From Oligosphaeraceae bacterium (lineage in GTDB: Bacteria > Verrucomicrobiota > Lentisphaeria > Oligosphaerales > Oligosphaeraceae): a stretch of DNA of 5,476 bases. Positions 5,200 through 5,476 of the stretch are shown here, in pieces. Position 1 is the stretch's first letter. Every line of letters begins with the position of its first letter. The stretch lies in assembly GCA_012515455.1 (NCBI GenBank), contig JAAYYJ010000450.1:1-5476 (forward strand), written 5' to 3'. The notes beneath the pieces were generated by a model. The model did not search any database. It saw nothing but the letters and a program-made list of their open reading frames with translations, and was not told where the DNA came from. Position numbers and translations under genes: made by a program.

Positions 5200-5476
5200 A
5201 TGTCCAGCAAAGTTGCCGTATCTATCTTGTTGTTGTTCTCGGTTCTGGCGGTTTATGGCCAGGGCAGGGTGGATGTTGCCCGCAATGAATGGATGCAAGG
5301 GTATGTGAAGCTGGAGAGCGCTGACAAGGCGGACGAAGCCGGCACTAAACTGATGGCCCTGCAGCTCTACCGGGATGCCATGACAGTGTTTGAAAGCGTC
5401 CGCCGGAAATATCCAGACTGGAATCCGTCTCTGCTCAATTACCGCATCAACTACTGCAAGCAGAAGATTAGCGCTC
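5200..5476 (+). CDS. Secreted TPR-like helical-repeat protein (partial, cut by window edge)
   Basis: The frame is open from the ATG at 5200 to the window end, giving 92 residues of the N-terminus. It begins with a signal peptide (MSSKVAVSILLLFSVLAVYG, likely cut near G20 or G22) with no lipobox Cys, so export to the periplasm is expected. Residues about 34-92 are charged and helical. The stretch from about 49 (TKLMALQLYRDAMTVFESVRRKYP, positions 49-72) has the small/large residue pattern of a TPR helix pair. It is followed by YPDWNPSLLNYRINYCK (71-87), a motif I associate with tetratricopeptide-type secreted proteins of Verrucomicrobiota and Lentisphaerota; this is recalled, not searched. A weak GGGA (5189-5192) lies 7 nt before the ATG. 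A GTG at 5161 is in frame but would bury the signal peptide. The gene diverges from the phosphoesterase operon. The C-terminal part, and so any effector domain, is not visible. Confidence 0.78.
   Translation, partial: MSSKVAVSILLLFSVLAVYGQGRVDVARNEWMQGYVKLESADKADEAGTKLMALQLYRDAMTVFESVRRKYPDWNPSLLNYRINYCKQKISA

Noticed and set aside
4872..5288. A 138-codon plus-strand open frame across the intergenic region.
   Set aside because: It overlaps the well-supported gene at 5200 in another frame, shows no domain or signal peptide, and its composition looks non-coding.

Overview
The window (5476 bp, GC-rich) looks like chromosomal DNA from the PVC superphylum, most likely a Lentisphaerota (Victivallis/Lentisphaera-like) bacterium. 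The main evidence is a pseudopilin-like protein with an FTLIELLVVI N-terminus and a C-terminal H-X9-DG motif, a type these bacteria carry in many copies. A secreted helical-repeat protein with a YPDWNPSL motif at the right edge adds support. A heptosyltransferase-type GT9 enzyme points to a Gram-negative-style envelope. The taxonomic call is an inference from protein style, not from a marker gene.

Layout from left to right. (1) Minus strand, 21-812: the H-X9-DG pseudopilin. A 168-bp divergent intergenic region (813-980) follows; it holds a possible leaderless promoter for the pseudopilin and a perfect 8-bp-stem hairpin. (2) Plus strand, 981-2111: a GT-B glycosyltransferase of the GT4 type. 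It converges on the next gene with only 20 bp between stop codons. (3) A minus-strand cluster, probably one operon, read in the order metallophosphoesterase (4851-4108), GT9 heptosyltransferase (4064-3033), then a secreted protein of unknown function (2989-2132). The two internal gaps are 43 bp each. (4) A 348-bp divergent intergenic region (4852-5199) with one candidate promoter on each strand and a possible 5'-UTR hairpin. (5) Plus strand, 5200 to the window edge: the start of a secreted TPR-like protein, cut off by the window.

The common theme is the cell envelope: two sugar transferases that could act in LPS core or surface glycan assembly, two exported proteins and one pseudopilin. The metallophosphoesterase is a general cytosolic enzyme whose link to the others is only positional. 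I found no tRNA, rRNA, CRISPR array, insertion sequence, integrase or toxin-antitoxin pair. Nothing here clearly forms a new defence or mobile system. The most useful second looks are the possible leaderless pseudopilin transcript, the pseudopilin's non-glycine cleavage site, the unassigned secreted protein in the heptosyltransferase operon, and the truncated TPR-like gene.
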